From JAIXWP01 sp965247015 (GTDB lineage: Bacteria; Bacteroidota; Bacteroidia; Flavobacteriales_D; Sanyastnellaceae), in the NCBI GenBank assembly GCA_965247015.1, contig CBDFGG010000004.1, forward strand, positions 806,001-870,000: a stretch of 64,000 bases of DNA, given 5' to 3'. Under the pieces are notes generated by a model, which was given only the letters and a program-made list of their open reading frames with translations, had not been told where the DNA came from and did no database searches. How positions within the stretch are numbered: position 1 is the stretch's first letter; every line of letters begins with the position of its first letter. Below, one piece after another: positions 62,915 through 64,000 of this stretch. The translations under genes and the position numbers were made by a program.

Positions 62915-63241
62915 ATGATAAAAGTGAATGATAGTGCAAAGGCACAAGTGGCTAAACTGCTAGCCGATGAAAATTACCCGGAGGGTTCATTCGTCCGCGT
63001 TGGTGTTGAAGGCGGTGGATGTTCTGGATTGATGTATCAACTCAAGTTTGATAATGAAGTAAAAGAAGGTGATCAAATATTTGAAGACAATGGTGTGAAG
63101 GTAGTAGTAGACAAAAAATCGTTTCTCTATCTCATCGGCACAGAACTTCAATACACGGGAGGCCTTAATGGAAAAGGCTTTGTATTCAGCAATCCTAATG
63201 CATCACGCACGTGCGGCTGCGGAGAAAGCTTTTCAATTTAA
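62915..63241 (+). CDS. sufA: HesB/IscA/SufA family iron-sulfur assembly protein
   Basis: 108 aa. An A-type carrier for Fe-S clusters, acting in the cytoplasm between the Suf scaffold and target proteins. The three conserved cysteines are present: Cys36 in EGGGCSGLMY and Cys100/Cys102 in RTCGCGESF. Length is typical. It is 12 nt upstream of sufB and shares its promoter; the ~85-nt leader begins at the palindrome-overlapped promoter near 62830. The exact name (sufA or an erpA/iscA-like gene) rests on the sufB neighbour. Confidence 0.93.
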   Translation: MIKVNDSAKAQVAKLLADENYPEGSFVRVGVEGGGCSGLMYQLKFDNEVKEGDQIFEDNGVKVVVDKKSFLYLIGTELQYTGGLNGKGFVFSNPNASRTCGCGESFSI

Positions 63242-63253
63242 TTACAACTACAA

Positions 63254-64000
63254 ATGGCATACGAAGGCGATGAACTATTAGAATCCGTTACCAATAAGGA
63301 ATACGAATTCGGGTTCACTACAAATATCGAAACAGACAAAGCTCCTAACGGACTCAACGAAGATATCATTCGTTTGATCTCCGCTAAAAAAGAAGAGCCA
63401 GAATGGCTTTTACAATGGAGACTTGAAGCTTTCCATGCATGGCAAAAAATGACGGAGCCTGAATGGGCACACGTTAAATACACCAAGCCTGACTTCCAAG
63501 CGATATCATATTACGCTGCTCCAAAAAATCGTCAGAAGTACAACAGCCTCGATGAAATCGATCCTGAACTTCGTCGCACCATGGAGAAGCTAGGTATATC
63601 GATGGAAGAACAAAAGCGCCTCAGCGGTGTAGCTGTCGACTTTGTCATGGACTCCGTTTCTGTTGCGACTTCTTTCAAAGAAAAATTAGCTGAGCTCGGT
63701 ATCATCTTCTGCTCAATGAGCGAAGCAATTAAAGAGCATCCTGAACTCATCAAAAAATATCTCGGCACCGTTATTCCTCGTTCGGATAATTTCTATGCAG
63801 CACTCAACAGCGCTGTATTCACTGATGGTTCGTTCTGCTACATTCCGAAAGGCGTTCGTTGCCCGATGGAATTAAGCACTTATTTCCGAATCAATGAATC
63901 TGGTACTGGACAGTTTGAGCGTACGCTCGTTGTCGCAGACGAAGGTTCTTATGTAAGTTATCTTGAAGGATGCACTGCTCCGCAACGTGACGAAAATCAA
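63254..64000 (+). CDS. sufB: Fe-S cluster assembly protein SufB (3' partial)
   Basis: 249 codons are visible and the frame is open to the right edge. From the ATG at 63254 it reads MAYEGDELLESVTNKEYEFG, EWLLQWRLEAFHAWQKM, FCSMSEAIKEHPELIKKYLG, SAVFTDGSFCYIPKGVRCPM and EGSYVSYLEGCTAP, all characteristic of SufB. SufB forms the SufBC2D scaffold on which Fe-S clusters are built with sulfur from SufS/SufE. It is 12 nt after sufA; sufC, sufD and sufS are expected beyond the window. Confidence 0.96.
   Translation, partial: MAYEGDELLESVTNKEYEFGFTTNIETDKAPNGLNEDIIRLISAKKEEPEWLLQWRLEAFHAWQKMTEPEWAHVKYTKPDFQAISYYAAPKNRQKYNSLDEIDPELRRTMEKLGISMEEQKRLSGVAVDFVMDSVSVATSFKEKLAELGIIFCSMSEAIKEHPELIKKYLGTVIPRSDNFYAALNSAVFTDGSFCYIPKGVRCPMELSTYFRINESGTGQFERTLVVADEGSYVSYLEGCTAPQRDENQ

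Overview
The window is a stretch of a Bacteroidota chromosome, most probably from a Flavobacteriales-like lineage. The evidence is two kinds of type IX secretion (T9SS) C-terminal sorting domain, a PorP/SprF-family outer-membrane protein, an OmpA/PD40 partner, an IPExxxVDY protein paired with pyruvate kinase, a DnaG without zinc-finger ligands, and promoters of the Bacteroidota type (TTTG ... TAnnTTTG). No tRNA, rRNA, CRISPR array, prophage or insertion sequence was seen.

Region 1 (1-31.5 kb) is dominated by one gene that runs off the left edge: a secreted protein of at least 9,456 residues with about 105 HYR modules. Near its visible start, HYR modules carry two nested C-type lectin domains and one beta-helix-like insert. 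Then follow 23 copies of an 83-residue module, 8 copies of a 79-residue module, six higher-order units (502, 250, 502, 1090, 1090 and 1090 residues, each one 82-residue header plus 5, 2, 5, 12, 12 or 12 modules of 84 residues), 16 diverged modules, a cadherin-like/Ig domain and a T9SS type B sorting domain. Directly downstream come a PorP/SprF protein and an OmpA-family periplasmic protein, so the three genes form a secretion-and-anchoring unit like sprB-sprF.

Region 2 (31.5-45.5 kb) is mostly housekeeping: IPExxxVDY-pyk, an LD-carboxypeptidase, metG, a class A beta-lactamase-like serine hydrolase, a methyltransferase, asd, then a run of a large lamin-tail-domain surface protein, a polysaccharide deacetylase, rsmA and a NUDIX hydrolase. 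Two hairpin terminators separate convergent genes; one lies inside the end of pyk.

Region 3 (45.5-54.5 kb) is accessory: a metallo-hydrolase, an HTH-pentapeptide fusion, a lipoprotein, an SRPBCC membrane protein, a DUF1287 protein, a small basic protein, a VOC protein, an F420-type oxidoreductase, TetR and AraC regulators, and a T9SS type A cargo protein. Its spacers hold 7-nt-period tandem repeats, GCCGAG/CTCGGC hairpins, a G-quadruplex-type G4T3 array and a 0.56-kb hairpin cluster with a 62-bp perfect palindrome.

Region 4 (54.5-64 kb) has a secreted protein of unknown function, a NarL-type response regulator overlapping a TPR histidine kinase, dnaG, a Gcr/SpecificRecomb-type membrane protein split by a -1 frameshift at an A6 run, and the start of a suf iron-sulfur operon (sufA, partial sufB) behind a palindrome that overlaps a near-consensus promoter.
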